From assembly GCA_028713555.1 (NCBI GenBank), contig JAQTOA010000017.1, forward strand, positions 1-64,000: a DNA stretch of 64,000 bases, in the 5' to 3' direction. This document shows, in pieces, positions 17,601 to 25,956 of the stretch (position 1 is the stretch's first letter; every line of letters starts with the position of its first letter). Below the pieces are notes generated by a model. The model worked only from the letters and a program-made list of their open reading frames with translations, was not told the origin of the DNA and made no database searches. The DNA comes from Sterolibacterium sp. (GTDB lineage: Bacteria > Pseudomonadota > Gammaproteobacteria > Burkholderiales > Rhodocyclaceae). Position numbers and translations under genes: made by a program.

Positions 17601-17829
17601 GCATGTTTTCGGTGCCGTTGAGCTGCTGTTCGAGCGGCGCCGCGACAGTCTCCGCAACCACGTCGGCACTGGCGCCGGGATAGGCCGTGCTGACTTCGAC
17701 CAGCGGCGGCAAGATGTCCGGGTAAAGCGAAATGGTCAGGTTGCGCAATGCCGCCAGACCGGCGATGACAATGAAAATCGACAATACGCACGCAAATAGC
17801 GGGCGATCGATAAACTGGCGCAAAATCAT
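14698..17829 (-). CDS. RND multidrug efflux transporter, inner-membrane permease (HAE1/AcrB type)
   Basis: A 1043-residue proton-driven pump of the hydrophobe/amphiphile efflux family. It has the standard layout: a first membrane helix at 10-28, a large periplasmic domain, TM2-6, a second periplasmic domain and TM8-12. The start FIDRPLFACVLSIFIVIAGL, the proton-relay acidic pair in SIGIVVDDAIVVLENVERHM and the TM11-12 segment with LALSSGAGANSRHSIGTGV are typical. Its start overlaps the adaptor stop by one base (TAATG), so translation is coupled. No outer-membrane factor or local regulator is present. The substrate cannot be predicted. Confidence 0.94.
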   Translation of the reverse strand: MILRQFIDRPLFACVLSIFIVIAGLAALRNLTISLYPDILPPLVEVSTAYPGASADVVAETVAAPLEQQLNGTENMLYLRSGSMPNGMMQAVLTFAIGTNPDIAVINTQNRVQAALPLLPEEVRRQGVVVRKLNWTAVQYISLDAPDGRYNNQFISNYALINIVDELRRIPGIAAVDTYGAKEYSLRIWLQPDKLAQLGLTPNDIAQAVREQNAQFATGRVGDEPMPTRVDLSMNITTQGRLSSPEAFQRIIVRAKPDGTLVRLGDVARVEMGARDNSVNSTRNAKPTLMIGIFPRPGADVLKISDNVRERMEELSKRFPQGLHWDIPFDTTSFVRVAIKEVFKTLGEAIVLVILVVFMFLQNWRATLIPCLAVPVSLIGSFAGMYALGTSINLATLFAMVLSIGIVVDDAIVVLENVERHMREGHMSAREATHLAMKEVTGPLIAIVLVLTAVFLPVAFLGGLVGEMYRQFAVTLSVAVAISGFVALTLTPALCALLLRPRERKPRPWLDGTRALLERFTLRYAKGVGFFLRHGMLGALFTVIVFAATWQLSRVMPTSLVPDEDQGYVMALPFLPPAASLQRTDAVTRRIDNYFAKHPAVFSSNSFVGFDPYSFLPRSNSGLSFICLKHWDERTDPALQAPALVGEIFALGEQIKDAVVFGVGPPPIEGLSATGGFEGVVQSHAGTDYKALEAATAKLVEAAAKRPEVAGVFTTFSAQVPQLRLDIDRERAKQLGVQVDDIFSTLQSTFGAYYVNDFNLGGRVYRVQMQSDASYRAHIEDLRHVFVRSQLGKPIPLSALGESRVVTGADVVEHFNALPAARLIGAPAPGYSSGQALAVMEEIARESLPEGYSLAWATQAFLEKQTQSSTTGIYLLAILMVFLILTAQYERLTLPIAVILPVPFAVFGAMVAMWSRGLYNDLYLQIGIITLVGLSAKNAILIVEFASRRVKEGMAVKEAAMEAARLRFRPILMTSLAFIFGVLPLALSSGAGANSRHSIGTGVVGGMLAATFVATFFIPLFYVWAEMSGRWLRAKFTSKSSTD

Positions 17830-19070
17830 TATTTCTGCTCCGCCGGCGCAGCGTTGGCTTGCTGTTCGTTGCCTTTCTTCTTATCGGCGTTTGCCGGCGG
17901 CTTCTGTTCAACCACCGGACCGCCCGGCGGGTCGTTGACATCAACGATTGTGGACTTTACTGCGGCCCCGGGCTGCACCTTAAGAATCCCGTCGACAATG
18001 ACGCGATCGCCGGCCATCAGTCCTTCAGCCACTTCGACCAGATTGCCTGCCGAATGCCCAAGCTTGAGTGGCCGTGGCTGAACTTTGTCGTCCTTGTCCA
18101 CTACCCAGACCATGGCGCCTTCCGGGGTGTTCAATACGGCACGCACCGGCAGGAAAATCGCCGGCGCGGAAGCAAGGCCTTCTATGCGGGCAAGAACGAA
18201 CTGTCCCGCAGCCAGCCCGCCATCCTTGTTATCAAGTACTGCGCGTGCCGGCACTGTGCCGCTATCGGGATCGATGCGGGTATCGAGAAATTCGAGCTTC
18301 GCCGCTTGAACAATTTCACCCTTGCTATCGGGAGCAAGGCGCACGCTAACTTGGTTCTTGCTCATGGCCGCGCGCACCAGCCGCGCTTCATGTTCCGGTA
18401 GCGTGAAATCGATGTACAGGCGGTCGGCCTGCACGATGGTGGTCAGCAGACTGCTCGGACCTCCCGCCTCGACAAGACTGCCCTCGGATCGCGATTCGCG
18501 GCCGGTGGAACCAGCGATCGGCGCCCGCACTTCGGTATAGGAAAGGTTCAGTTCGGCCTGATGCAATGCCGCCTTTGCGGCTTCCGCCGATGCATACGCG
18601 GTGGCATAGGAAGCCACCGCCGCATCACGCTCACGGTGGCTGATGAAGCCTTTCCCGAACAGTGTGACGAGACGATCACGCTGCGCCGTGGCTTCCACGA
18701 GTCGGGCTTTCTCCACCGCTTCGAGGCCGCGCAAGCGCCCAGCTTCCTCCATAAACGGCGCCGGGTCGATCTTGAACAGCAGCGCATTGGCTGCGACATG
18801 TTCTCCTTCCCGATAATAGCGCTTGAGCAGAATACCGGATACGCGTGCACGCACCTCGACTTCACGAGCGCCTCGCGCACGCGCCGAGTATTTAAGATCG
18901 AGCGGCATCGGCCGCACATTAACCGTAATGATGTTGACTTGGGGTATGGAAGGCGACGGTGGCACATCGCCCCGGCTGCAAGCCGCAAGAACCGCCGCTG
19001 CGCAAAGTATCGGCAATAGCCCTTTCCCGCTCTGATTATTGGTTCGATCGTCGATCGCTTGCCGCTTCAT
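17829..19070 (-). CDS. RND efflux periplasmic adaptor (membrane fusion lipoprotein)
   Basis: A 413-residue adaptor that links the inner-membrane pump to an outer-membrane channel. The N-terminus carries a lipobox (AAAVLAAC), so it is a lipoprotein anchored in the inner membrane. Lipoyl-type halves (RARVSGILLKRYYREGEHV and IAGSTGRESRSEGSLVEAGG) flank an alpha-hairpin, followed by beta-barrel and membrane-proximal domains. The C-terminus is a Lys/Gln/Ala-rich tail of about 40 residues, unusual in length. It lies directly upstream of the permease. The 122-bp upstream region has no recognised operator. Confidence 0.92.
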   Translation of the reverse strand: MKRQAIDDRTNNQSGKGLLPILCAAAVLAACSRGDVPPSPSIPQVNIITVNVRPMPLDLKYSARARGAREVEVRARVSGILLKRYYREGEHVAANALLFKIDPAPFMEEAGRLRGLEAVEKARLVEATAQRDRLVTLFGKGFISHRERDAAVASYATAYASAEAAKAALHQAELNLSYTEVRAPIAGSTGRESRSEGSLVEAGGPSSLLTTIVQADRLYIDFTLPEHEARLVRAAMSKNQVSVRLAPDSKGEIVQAAKLEFLDTRIDPDSGTVPARAVLDNKDGGLAAGQFVLARIEGLASAPAIFLPVRAVLNTPEGAMVWVVDKDDKVQPRPLKLGHSAGNLVEVAEGLMAGDRVIVDGILKVQPGAAVKSTIVDVNDPPGGPVVEQKPPANADKKKGNEQQANAAPAEQK

Positions 19071-19192
19071 TGTTTCCCCTCCCCCTGTCCCTGCGTCTGT
19101 TACCTGTTTCTAAGGCTATACCCTATGAGGCCGGCACCACGAATAACCCGCACCCTACGCACCACATCGGGTGCTGTAGCCATATCGCTCAA

Positions 19193-19594
19193 TCACGCAC
19201 CGGCAGGGTTCAACGAACGTTTGCTGCCATCCTTGTTGAGCGCGACATAGGTCAGGGTCGCCTCGGTGACCTTGACCACCACTGGATTTGAAGGATGGCG
19301 TTCGGCATAGACCTGGACGTCGACAGTGATCGAGGTATTGCCAACGCGCACTACATCGGCATAAAAACTCACCAGATCGCCCACCGAAATCGGCTGCTTG
19401 AACAGAAAGGAGTTGACCGCAACGGTGGCGACACGGCAACGCGCCAGGCGTACCGCGGGGATACTGCCGGCCAAGTCGGCTTGAGCCATCACCCAGCCGC
19501 CAAAGATGTCACCGGCAGGATTCATGTCTGCCGGCATCGTCACCAACCGCAACACGGGATCCTTGTCAGGCAAGCGCATAGTCTCATTCGTCAT
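19193..19594 (-). CDS. yciA: Acyl-CoA thioesterase, YciA-type hotdog fold
   Basis: Hydrolyses acyl-CoA to free acid and CoA in the cytoplasm. The 133-residue length and the motif MNPAGDIFGGWVMAQADLAG (about 24-43), carrying the catalytic aspartate, match YciA/BACH-type thioesterases. It follows the receiver-PAS-GGDEF gene by 18 bp on the same strand and so could be the last gene of that operon, although its function seems unrelated to signalling. 122 bp separate it from the efflux adaptor. Confidence 0.9.
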   Translation of the reverse strand: MTNETMRLPDKDPVLRLVTMPADMNPAGDIFGGWVMAQADLAGSIPAVRLARCRVATVAVNSFLFKQPISVGDLVSFYADVVRVGNTSITVDVQVYAERHPSNPVVVKVTEATLTYVALNKDGSKRSLNPAGA

Positions 19595-19612
19595 TGAAAT
19601 CTCCTGTAATCA

Positions 19613-20902
19613 TTAATTCGACACTTCGACCCGGTTGCGTCCTTTTTTCTTGGCGCGATAAAGCGCCTCGTCGGCGCGAATCAGGACTGCATCGGCACTG
19701 GTGTCGGCCGTATTCAGTTCGGATATGCCGATACTTACCGTCACCAGGATTTTCTCACCATTCTGGACGAGCGGCGTCTCAGCAACTTTCTGGCGCAAGC
19801 GTTCGGCGAAAATGCTTGCCGCGCCTTGGTCTGCACCGGGCAGAACGATGGCGAACTCCTCGCCGCCGACGCGACCTCCGCTATCGATTTTGCGCAACTG
19901 CTCGCGCAGCAGGGCGGCGAAATGGATGAGAACGGCGTCTCCGGTGAAGTGTCCATACTCGTCATTGACCCGCTTGAACAGATCCAGATCAAGCATCAGT
20001 ACCGAAGCATGCAGTGTGTCGAGCCGCTTGACCCGCGCCAATTCGTCTTCAAGGCGGGCGAAGAAGTGGCGGCGATTGGGTAAGCCGGTAAGCGTGTCGG
20101 TAATCGACTGCTCACGTAACTCGGCTTCCAGGCGCTTGCGTTCGGTAATATCGCGGTTGCTCACTCGCTGCCCAATGTATTCGCCATCGAGTCCGCGCAC
20201 CGCCGTACAGGCATGGGCAATCCAGCGGATTTCGCCATCGCGGCGGACGATGCGGAAGTCCACATCGCCCATTTCCCGGCTGCTCGCGTCATGCTTGTGA
20301 GCAGCCATCAGCGCGCGGTCGTCGGGATGAACGATACGTTCGAGCAGCTCGGGGTCCGCCACAAATTCACTGCGCGAATAGCCCGAGATGCGCTCGCAGG
20401 AGGGACTCATATGGCGTATTTCATGCTGCGGGCCGATCCAGTATTCCCAATCGTAGGTGTAATCGGCCACCGTGCGCAAGCGCGCCTCGCTCTGGATCAG
20501 GCGCTGCTCAAGCCGGGCGCGGCTGATGGCATAGCGGATGGCACGGGCCAGGCTGTCGCTGTCGAAACGGCCCTTGACCAGGTAGTCCTGCGCACCGGAT
20601 TCCAGGGTCTGCAGGGCGAAATCCACATCGTCGTTGCCGGTCAGAACAATTACCGGGACTATGCTGGAGACATGATGAACCTCTTCCACAGTATGCAAAC
20701 CGCTCGAATCGGGCAGGGACAAATCCAGCAGCAACACATCGGGAGGGGTTTCATGCAACCGCCGCTTGGCCTTGGCCAGATTGTCAACCCAGGTGATCTC
20801 GTAATGACTGGCGCGGGATGCGCTCAGCATATGTTTCACCAGATGAGCGTCGCTTTCATCGTCTTCAACCAACAATACGCGACAAGGGCCGGCATCCTGC
20901 AT
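19613..20902 (-). CDS. Response regulator with PAS and GGDEF domains (diguanylate cyclase)
   Basis: A 429-residue cytoplasmic output protein. Residues 1-125 form a receiver (LLVEDDESDAHLVKHML, phospho-acceptor in LLLDLSLPDSSG, lysine in YLVKGRFDSD). A PAS domain follows at about 145-260 and a GGDEF domain at 265-425. The active-site motif is GGEEF, a functional variant, with an inhibitory RxxD site (RKID) nine residues before it. It should therefore make c-di-GMP under product control. It is the last regulator of the six-gene signalling operon; its receiver closely resembles that of the operon's first gene. Confidence 0.92.
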   Translation of the reverse strand: MQDAGPCRVLLVEDDESDAHLVKHMLSASRASHYEITWVDNLAKAKRRLHETPPDVLLLDLSLPDSSGLHTVEEVHHVSSIVPVIVLTGNDDVDFALQTLESGAQDYLVKGRFDSDSLARAIRYAISRARLEQRLIQSEARLRTVADYTYDWEYWIGPQHEIRHMSPSCERISGYSRSEFVADPELLERIVHPDDRALMAAHKHDASSREMGDVDFRIVRRDGEIRWIAHACTAVRGLDGEYIGQRVSNRDITERKRLEAELREQSITDTLTGLPNRRHFFARLEDELARVKRLDTLHASVLMLDLDLFKRVNDEYGHFTGDAVLIHFAALLREQLRKIDSGGRVGGEEFAIVLPGADQGAASIFAERLRQKVAETPLVQNGEKILVTVSIGISELNTADTSADAVLIRADEALYRAKKKGRNRVEVSN

Positions 20903-20904
20903 GC

Positions 20905-21354
20905 CTAGTCTTTCCCCGGCAGTCGAGTCAACACGAACCAGTAGTCGCCAAGTTGGCGAATGGCGTCGATAAACTGTTCCATGTCCACCGGCTTGGTGAT
21001 GTAGCCGGCGGCGCCGAGATGGTAAGAAATCACCACATCGCGTTCGACGTCGGAAGTGGTCAGCACCACCACCGGAATGCCTTTCAGTTCGGCGTCGTTC
21101 TTGACAGCGGTAAGGAACTCGCGGCCGTTCATGCGCGGCATGTTGAGATCCAGCAGAATCAAGTCGGGCCTCTCCGCGGTCCGGTAGGCCTCGCCCTGGC
21201 GGCGCAGAAAAGCCAGTGCTTCAACGCCATCCAGGACATGGTGAAAATTGCAGAGTACCCGGTTTTCCTTGAGCGCCGAGCGCACCAAATGGGCGTCCGC
21301 CGGCTCATCCTCGACCAGCAGGATGTCGAAAGGTTGGCTGATTTCGCTAATCAT
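20905..21354 (-). CDS. Single-domain response regulator (Rcp1/CheY-like)
   Basis: A 149-residue stand-alone receiver. Acidic residues are in ILLVEDEPADAHLVRSAL, the phospho-acceptor aspartate in LILLDLNMPRMNGREFL, Thr-Thr in VVLTTSDVERD and the lysine in YITKPVDMEQF. The sequence type matches Rcp1-like receivers that usually pair with phytochrome- or PAS-linked histidine kinases. Its ATG overlaps the stop of the DUF3365 kinase by 4 bp (ATGA), so that kinase is the likely phosphodonor. Confidence 0.92.
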   Translation of the reverse strand: MISEISQPFDILLVEDEPADAHLVRSALKENRVLCNFHHVLDGVEALAFLRRQGEAYRTAERPDLILLDLNMPRMNGREFLTAVKNDAELKGIPVVVLTTSDVERDVVISYHLGAAGYITKPVDMEQFIDAIRQLGDYWFVLTRLPGKD

Positions 21355-22835
21355 GCGTTTTCTCCATCGGGCAATTCGAACGTCACCATGGCGCCGCCCT
21401 GCGCCAGATTCTCAACCCAGATTCTACCACGACGGCTTTCGACGATGCGTCGAGCGATAGCCAAACCGATGCCAGTACCGGAATCGGCGTCACTGCCCCC
21501 AACGCCCAAGCGCTCAAAGATTTCAAACACTCGCCGCGAATACTCCACCGGAATACCCGGGCCGTTATCGCTAACGTGGTAGCGGCTCAAGCCGCCATCG
21601 CGCGCGCCGTGAATAGTGATCTGTGGCGGCAAATTTGGATCAAGCGGTCGTCCGTGGCGCAAGGCGTTTCCCACCAGCACGGCGAACAAATCCGTGAGGC
21701 GCGGCAGGTCGAGAATGGCGGGGGGCAACGACTGGATTTCAAGTTTTGCCCCGAGCGCCTTGATTTGAGGCCGCAGGCGCTGTTCGACCGCCAGACAGGC
21801 GGCATTCGCATCTTCCATTTGCACTTCGCCACGCGGCGCATCCGCGGCCAGATAGAGTTGGATATCGCGCACCAAGGCGCGCAGGTGGCCAGCGTCATGC
21901 TCAAGAGTGGCCAGCGAAGTACGAACTTCCTCATCTGCCTGAAACACCGGCTGCCCCGCCAGGCTTGAGCGCAGGCGCTGCGCGTAGCTGGTCAAGCGGC
22001 GGGTCGGCTCCATCGGGTGGTGAGCAGAGACTTCAGCGAAGCGCGTGAGATCGTCATTGGCGCGTGAAATCACCGCATTCTTGCGCTCCAGTTCGGCTTG
22101 CGCCAGTTGCTGCTCCCGGAAGCGACGCCGAATCTGCAGAAACAATGCCGTAATCACCGCGGTTCCGGCCAGCCAGATCAGGCCCAGCGGCGGCAGCATT
22201 TCTTTTATCCTGAGTGACGCATCCTCCAGGTAGGGCTGCATAGGCACGCTCACCCCCACCCCACCCCGCACATCGCCCACCTTGTAGCCCTGAAAAGCGT
22301 GGCATTTCAGGCAGCCCTGCTCGGCCTTGAGTACGCCCATCAAGCGCAGGACTGGCTGGCCGCCGATTTCAGTGAATTCGGAGACCTCCTTGGCTCCTTG
22401 TTCGAACTGCTGCAAGGCGGCGATTTCCCAGGCATCGGGGGCGTTGGCGGGATTGATCAGTTTGAGGCTGGTGAGTTTTCCCTGCACACCGAACTGTGCA
22501 GCATATTCCCCCATCGCCTGGCGCATGATGTAGGCGGGGTTCATCAGCGTCAGTTTCTTGCCGGCAGGCGTGGTGATGTCGCGTTCAAGGATATGCGCCA
22601 AGCCCGGATTGGGCGGTGTGCGTTCATCGATTGGCACATATACCCCGCCATGGCGCGTCGCCCACTTGCGGAAGGTCAGATCCTTGTTGAAGTGGATGCG
22701 CGCCTCCTTCTTCGCCAGCTCCTTGGCATGATCCACCGCGACATGCCAATTCCAGGCCAAAAAGCCGCCGATGGTGGCCGTCCACAGGAGCAGGATTGCG
22801 GCTAGGGCGATACGCCATGGGGCAAGATGCTTCAT
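21351..22835 (-). CDS. Sensor histidine kinase with periplasmic DUF3365 domain and CxxCH motif
   Basis: Membrane kinase of 494 residues. TM1 (about 9-28) and TM2 (about 215-234) flank a periplasmic DUF3365 (Tll0287-like) domain. This domain contains CLKCH at 175-179, a covalent haem c attachment motif, so redox or gas sensing is likely. The kinase core follows: a His in AHHPMEP (about 272-273), the N-box in NALRHGRPL, and glycine boxes DNGPGIP and GTGIGLAIARR. The DHp motif SAHHPMEP differs from the common SHDLxEP. It overlaps the genes on both sides by 4 bp. Confidence 0.92.
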   Translation of the reverse strand: MKHLAPWRIALAAILLLWTATIGGFLAWNWHVAVDHAKELAKKEARIHFNKDLTFRKWATRHGGVYVPIDERTPPNPGLAHILERDITTPAGKKLTLMNPAYIMRQAMGEYAAQFGVQGKLTSLKLINPANAPDAWEIAALQQFEQGAKEVSEFTEIGGQPVLRLMGVLKAEQGCLKCHAFQGYKVGDVRGGVGVSVPMQPYLEDASLRIKEMLPPLGLIWLAGTAVITALFLQIRRRFREQQLAQAELERKNAVISRANDDLTRFAEVSAHHPMEPTRRLTSYAQRLRSSLAGQPVFQADEEVRTSLATLEHDAGHLRALVRDIQLYLAADAPRGEVQMEDANAACLAVEQRLRPQIKALGAKLEIQSLPPAILDLPRLTDLFAVLVGNALRHGRPLDPNLPPQITIHGARDGGLSRYHVSDNGPGIPVEYSRRVFEIFERLGVGGSDADSGTGIGLAIARRIVESRRGRIWVENLAQGGAMVTFELPDGENA

Positions 22836-24970
22836 GCGCTTGACTCCTGCCCCCCCGGGACAGGCATCTCAAAAATAAACGTACTGCCCTGCTCTGCCCC
22901 TGCCGACTCCACCCAAATCCGGCCACGGTGATGCTCGACAATACGCTTGCACAAGGCCAGACCCATGCCGGTGCCATCAAAACGGGCGCGCGATTGCAGG
23001 CGGCTGAAGAAATGGAACAGTCTGTCGAAGTACTGCGGATCAATACCGATGCCGTGATCGCGAACGCTGACACGCCAGTTGTCTCCCATCAGCGCTGAAA
23101 CCACCTCGACACGCGGTGGCCGACCCTGCTCGCAATACTTGATGGCATTGCTAATCAGGTTTTGGAGCAAACGCGTCAGTTCGTCACGACTGGCAAAAAT
23201 GCGTGGCCACTCGCCGTTCACTTCGAGCGTGGCACCGGACTCTTCGATGGCGGGCGCCAGATAACCGAGCGCCTCATCGAGCGACTGCCGACTTTCCATC
23301 CACTGCTTGACTTCAGTCTTGCGTCCAACACGCGAATAATCGAGCAGGGACACAATCATCGAGTCCATGCGCCGCGCGCCTTCAAGGGCGTAGGAAAGAT
23401 TCTCGCGACTGTCTTCGTCGAGCATGTCTTTCAGCGCTTTTTCCAGCAACTGCAAGTGGCCGGCCACCGCCCGCAAGGGTTGGCGCATGTCATGCGAGAC
23501 GCTGTAAGCGAATTGTTCGAGATCCGCATTCGAACGCTGCAGGGACTCCGTCTTCGTCCGCAACGCCTCTTCGACCTGCTTGAGTTCGGTGATATCGCGC
23601 GCGGAGGCCAATATGCCCTGCGCTTCGCCCAGTTCGTTGCGGTAGAGCGTGGCGTTGTACAGCACTTCCATGCTCCCGCCATCACCCTGCCGCAGAGCAA
23701 GCGGGTAGCCGCGAACCATGCCCTCCTGCCAGACCCGCCGATAGACCGCGCGAACCTTGTCCGGCTGGGTAAAGTAGTCGGCAAAATCGCTGCCGATGAG
23801 TTGCGGCCGCGTTCGCCCGGTTGCCGCTTCCATGGCGAGGTTGACATCCATGATCTTGCCATCCACGCCGATGGTCATCATGGGATCGAGGCTGGCCTCG
23901 ATCAGGCTGCGCGCGTACAGCGAGGCTTCCAGCATTTTCTTGCGCTCGACCGCCAGCCTGCGCCGACTCGCGACCAGCCAGAGCAGCAGCAGCAGGATGA
24001 TGGCGCCCGCAATCAGAGCAATCGCGGCCGTCAGCGTGTAGCGTTGCCAGACATCGCCCCAGGAAACCTCGCGCGCCGCGTCGAAGGGCGGCACCCGCAG
24101 CGTCCACATCACTTCCTCCACCGTGCCATAGTTGGCCGGAATGGTGAAACCCCAAATCCCGGCGGCGCGCGCCACCTCGCCATCATAGGGCAGCATCAGC
24201 AAGGCCGCGGCGACGCTGGCCGCCAGGGCATCCGAAACCTGGGGCATGGCCACGAAGGGCCACTGGGGATAAAGAGTAGTGGAAAACGCGTAGCCGAAGC
24301 CGGCAAGCTGCTGCGGATTAAGCACCTTGACGCTGGACGGATCGAGCTTGCCCTCCTCTGCCATCTGCTCGATCAGACCCATGCGCACAAAGGCCGCATC
24401 AGCCTTGCCATCAACGACGGCCATCACGGAACGATCGATCGGCAGACCAACCTGGATCACCTTGACGTCGCCCGGAAGCACCAGGCCGATATTGTACAGC
24501 TCATAGGCCTGCATCTGATAGTTGGCAAAGTCCTTGATACTGGAAGTGGCAACCGTCTTGCCCTTGAGGTCGGCCAGTTTCGTAACGTCGGCACGGTCGG
24601 CACGGACGATGATCGCGCCGCCGTAAACCGGCATCGGCTGGCCATTCTCACGCTCGATCAGCGTCGCCAGCGGCGAGGAAAGCGCGTTGCGCTCGCTCAT
24701 CATCACGTAATGCGCCGCATGGCTGAGCACAAAATCCACCTGTCGCCGCTCGATGGCGGATTCCAATTCGTCGTAGGTGCAGCTTTCCAGCACAAAACGC
24801 TGACCAGGCAGCGCGCGCTCCAGATAATCGGCCAGAGGCTGAAACTTCCTGATCGTCTCGGCCTTGTCGCGAAACGCGAACACGCCGATGATCAACGGTT
24901 CGACGGCGAACGCCGCCTGGGCTGCGAACAACAGGCCAAACAGCAGCAGACGCGTCACGCCGACCATCAT
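22832..24970 (-). CDS. PhnD-type periplasmic-binding PAS sensor histidine kinase (TtrS-like)
   Basis: A membrane kinase of about 712 residues from the ATG at 24970, which overlaps the stop of the solute-binding gene (ATGATG). A signal peptide is followed by a PhnD-like phosphate/phosphonate-type binding domain (about 23-275, with IIGVFAFRDKAETIRKFQPL and DFVLSHAAHYVMM). A membrane helix near 315-335, a PAS domain, then HisKA (AYSVSHDMRQPLRAVAGHL) and HATPase (NLISNAIKY, DHGIGID, GTGMGLALCKRI) follow. The layout resembles TtrS and related kinases that sense oxidised anions. An upstream in-frame start would add 32 residues ahead of the signal peptide and is rejected. Confidence 0.9.
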   Translation of the reverse strand: MMVGVTRLLLFGLLFAAQAAFAVEPLIIGVFAFRDKAETIRKFQPLADYLERALPGQRFVLESCTYDELESAIERRQVDFVLSHAAHYVMMSERNALSSPLATLIERENGQPMPVYGGAIIVRADRADVTKLADLKGKTVATSSIKDFANYQMQAYELYNIGLVLPGDVKVIQVGLPIDRSVMAVVDGKADAAFVRMGLIEQMAEEGKLDPSSVKVLNPQQLAGFGYAFSTTLYPQWPFVAMPQVSDALAASVAAALLMLPYDGEVARAAGIWGFTIPANYGTVEEVMWTLRVPPFDAAREVSWGDVWQRYTLTAAIALIAGAIILLLLLWLVASRRRLAVERKKMLEASLYARSLIEASLDPMMTIGVDGKIMDVNLAMEAATGRTRPQLIGSDFADYFTQPDKVRAVYRRVWQEGMVRGYPLALRQGDGGSMEVLYNATLYRNELGEAQGILASARDITELKQVEEALRTKTESLQRSNADLEQFAYSVSHDMRQPLRAVAGHLQLLEKALKDMLDEDSRENLSYALEGARRMDSMIVSLLDYSRVGRKTEVKQWMESRQSLDEALGYLAPAIEESGATLEVNGEWPRIFASRDELTRLLQNLISNAIKYCEQGRPPRVEVVSALMGDNWRVSVRDHGIGIDPQYFDRLFHFFSRLQSRARFDGTGMGLALCKRIVEHHRGRIWVESAGAEQGSTFIFEMPVPGGQESSA

Positions 24971-25941
24971 CTCATGTCCTCGCGCGGAATGAAGTCGGCG
25001 CTGGCCAGCATGGAAAGATCGATCTGCATGTTTTTCAAGAGACCGGCCTGCACCATGATATCGCACAGTTCCATGGACACCTTGACGATGACCGATCTCT
25101 CGCCGTGCAACAGCTTGCGGTTCCGGCTCTCGTTGGGCAATTCCAGTCCCCTGAAGGCGCCGATAACCTCCTTGGGCGGCAGCTTGAACCTTTGCGCCAT
25201 GCGAAAAGCCGTGTCATGGGGATTCTTGCGAAAATTTCTCAGCCCGCGGAAATGCGCTTTAACCAGCCGCTGCAAAGCATCACGGTGACGATCGAGCGTC
25301 GCCGGCATCACCGCCAGCACGTCGAAGATGGTATCCGGAATCCAGCTGCTGTCGAACAGGCGCCGGGCGCCTAGCGCCTGCAACCGGCCGGCAACCGGCT
25401 CGAAGGTGATCAGCGCATCGAGTTCTCCGGATTGCCATGCCTGAAAATGCCGTTCAAATGTCACCTCCACCGTCTTGACCTCGTCAAGCCGCAGGGCGGC
25501 GTCCAGCAGTGCCCTGTAAAGCAGCAGCGCACCCACGCCGGAATGCTCGACGCCGATGCGCTTGCCCTTGAGTTGCGCCAGGGTGTCGATGCCGGGTTTG
25601 GCCAGCAGCACATCGGCTCCCATCGAAATGTCGAACACCAGCACCGTCACCAACGACAGCCCCCGCTCGCGGGCACGCAGCAGTTCGTCAAGCGACAGCG
25701 TCACGCCATCGGCCTTCCCCGTCGCCAGCAGTTGCAACGATTCGCTGGATGCTCCGGTCTCGACGAGAACCGTATCCTGCGCCGAGATCCAGCCCTCGCG
25801 CTGAGCCAGAAACATGAATTCGTAGCCGGGCCAGAGGTGGCTGGCGATTCGCAACGGTGCGGCGACTGCGCGCTGACAGCCTGTTATCAGCCCGGAAAGA
25901 CCGAGCATGCTAATCGCTGCCAGAAAGGATCGCCGGTTCAT
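24967..25941 (-). CDS. Orphan ABC-type solute-binding lipoprotein (NMT1/SsuA-like)
   Basis: A 324-residue periplasmic binding protein. The N-terminus has a twin-arginine-like MNRRSFLAA and a lipobox ending LITGC. The fold matches NMT1/SsuA/NrtA-type proteins: RIASHLWPGYEFMFLAQREG, a ligand-loop region at VLVETGASSES, and KGKRIGVEHSGVGALLL. Such proteins normally feed an ABC importer, but no permease or ATPase gene lies nearby. Instead it is fused by overlap to a PhnD-type kinase gene, so it may deliver ligand to a sensor. The ligand is unknown (sulfonate, nitrate or pyrimidine-like in relatives). Confidence 0.85.
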   Translation of the reverse strand: MNRRSFLAAISMLGLSGLITGCQRAVAAPLRIASHLWPGYEFMFLAQREGWISAQDTVLVETGASSESLQLLATGKADGVTLSLDELLRARERGLSLVTVLVFDISMGADVLLAKPGIDTLAQLKGKRIGVEHSGVGALLLYRALLDAALRLDEVKTVEVTFERHFQAWQSGELDALITFEPVAGRLQALGARRLFDSSWIPDTIFDVLAVMPATLDRHRDALQRLVKAHFRGLRNFRKNPHDTAFRMAQRFKLPPKEVIGAFRGLELPNESRNRKLLHGERSVIVKVSMELCDIMVQAGLLKNMQIDLSMLASADFIPREDMR

Positions 25942-25956
25942 AGCTAATCAGGCAGA

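Noticed and set aside
23162-25288. 708-codon plus-strand frame across the kinase and binding-protein genes
   Set aside because: It spans two real overlapping minus-strand genes and has no recognisable domain.
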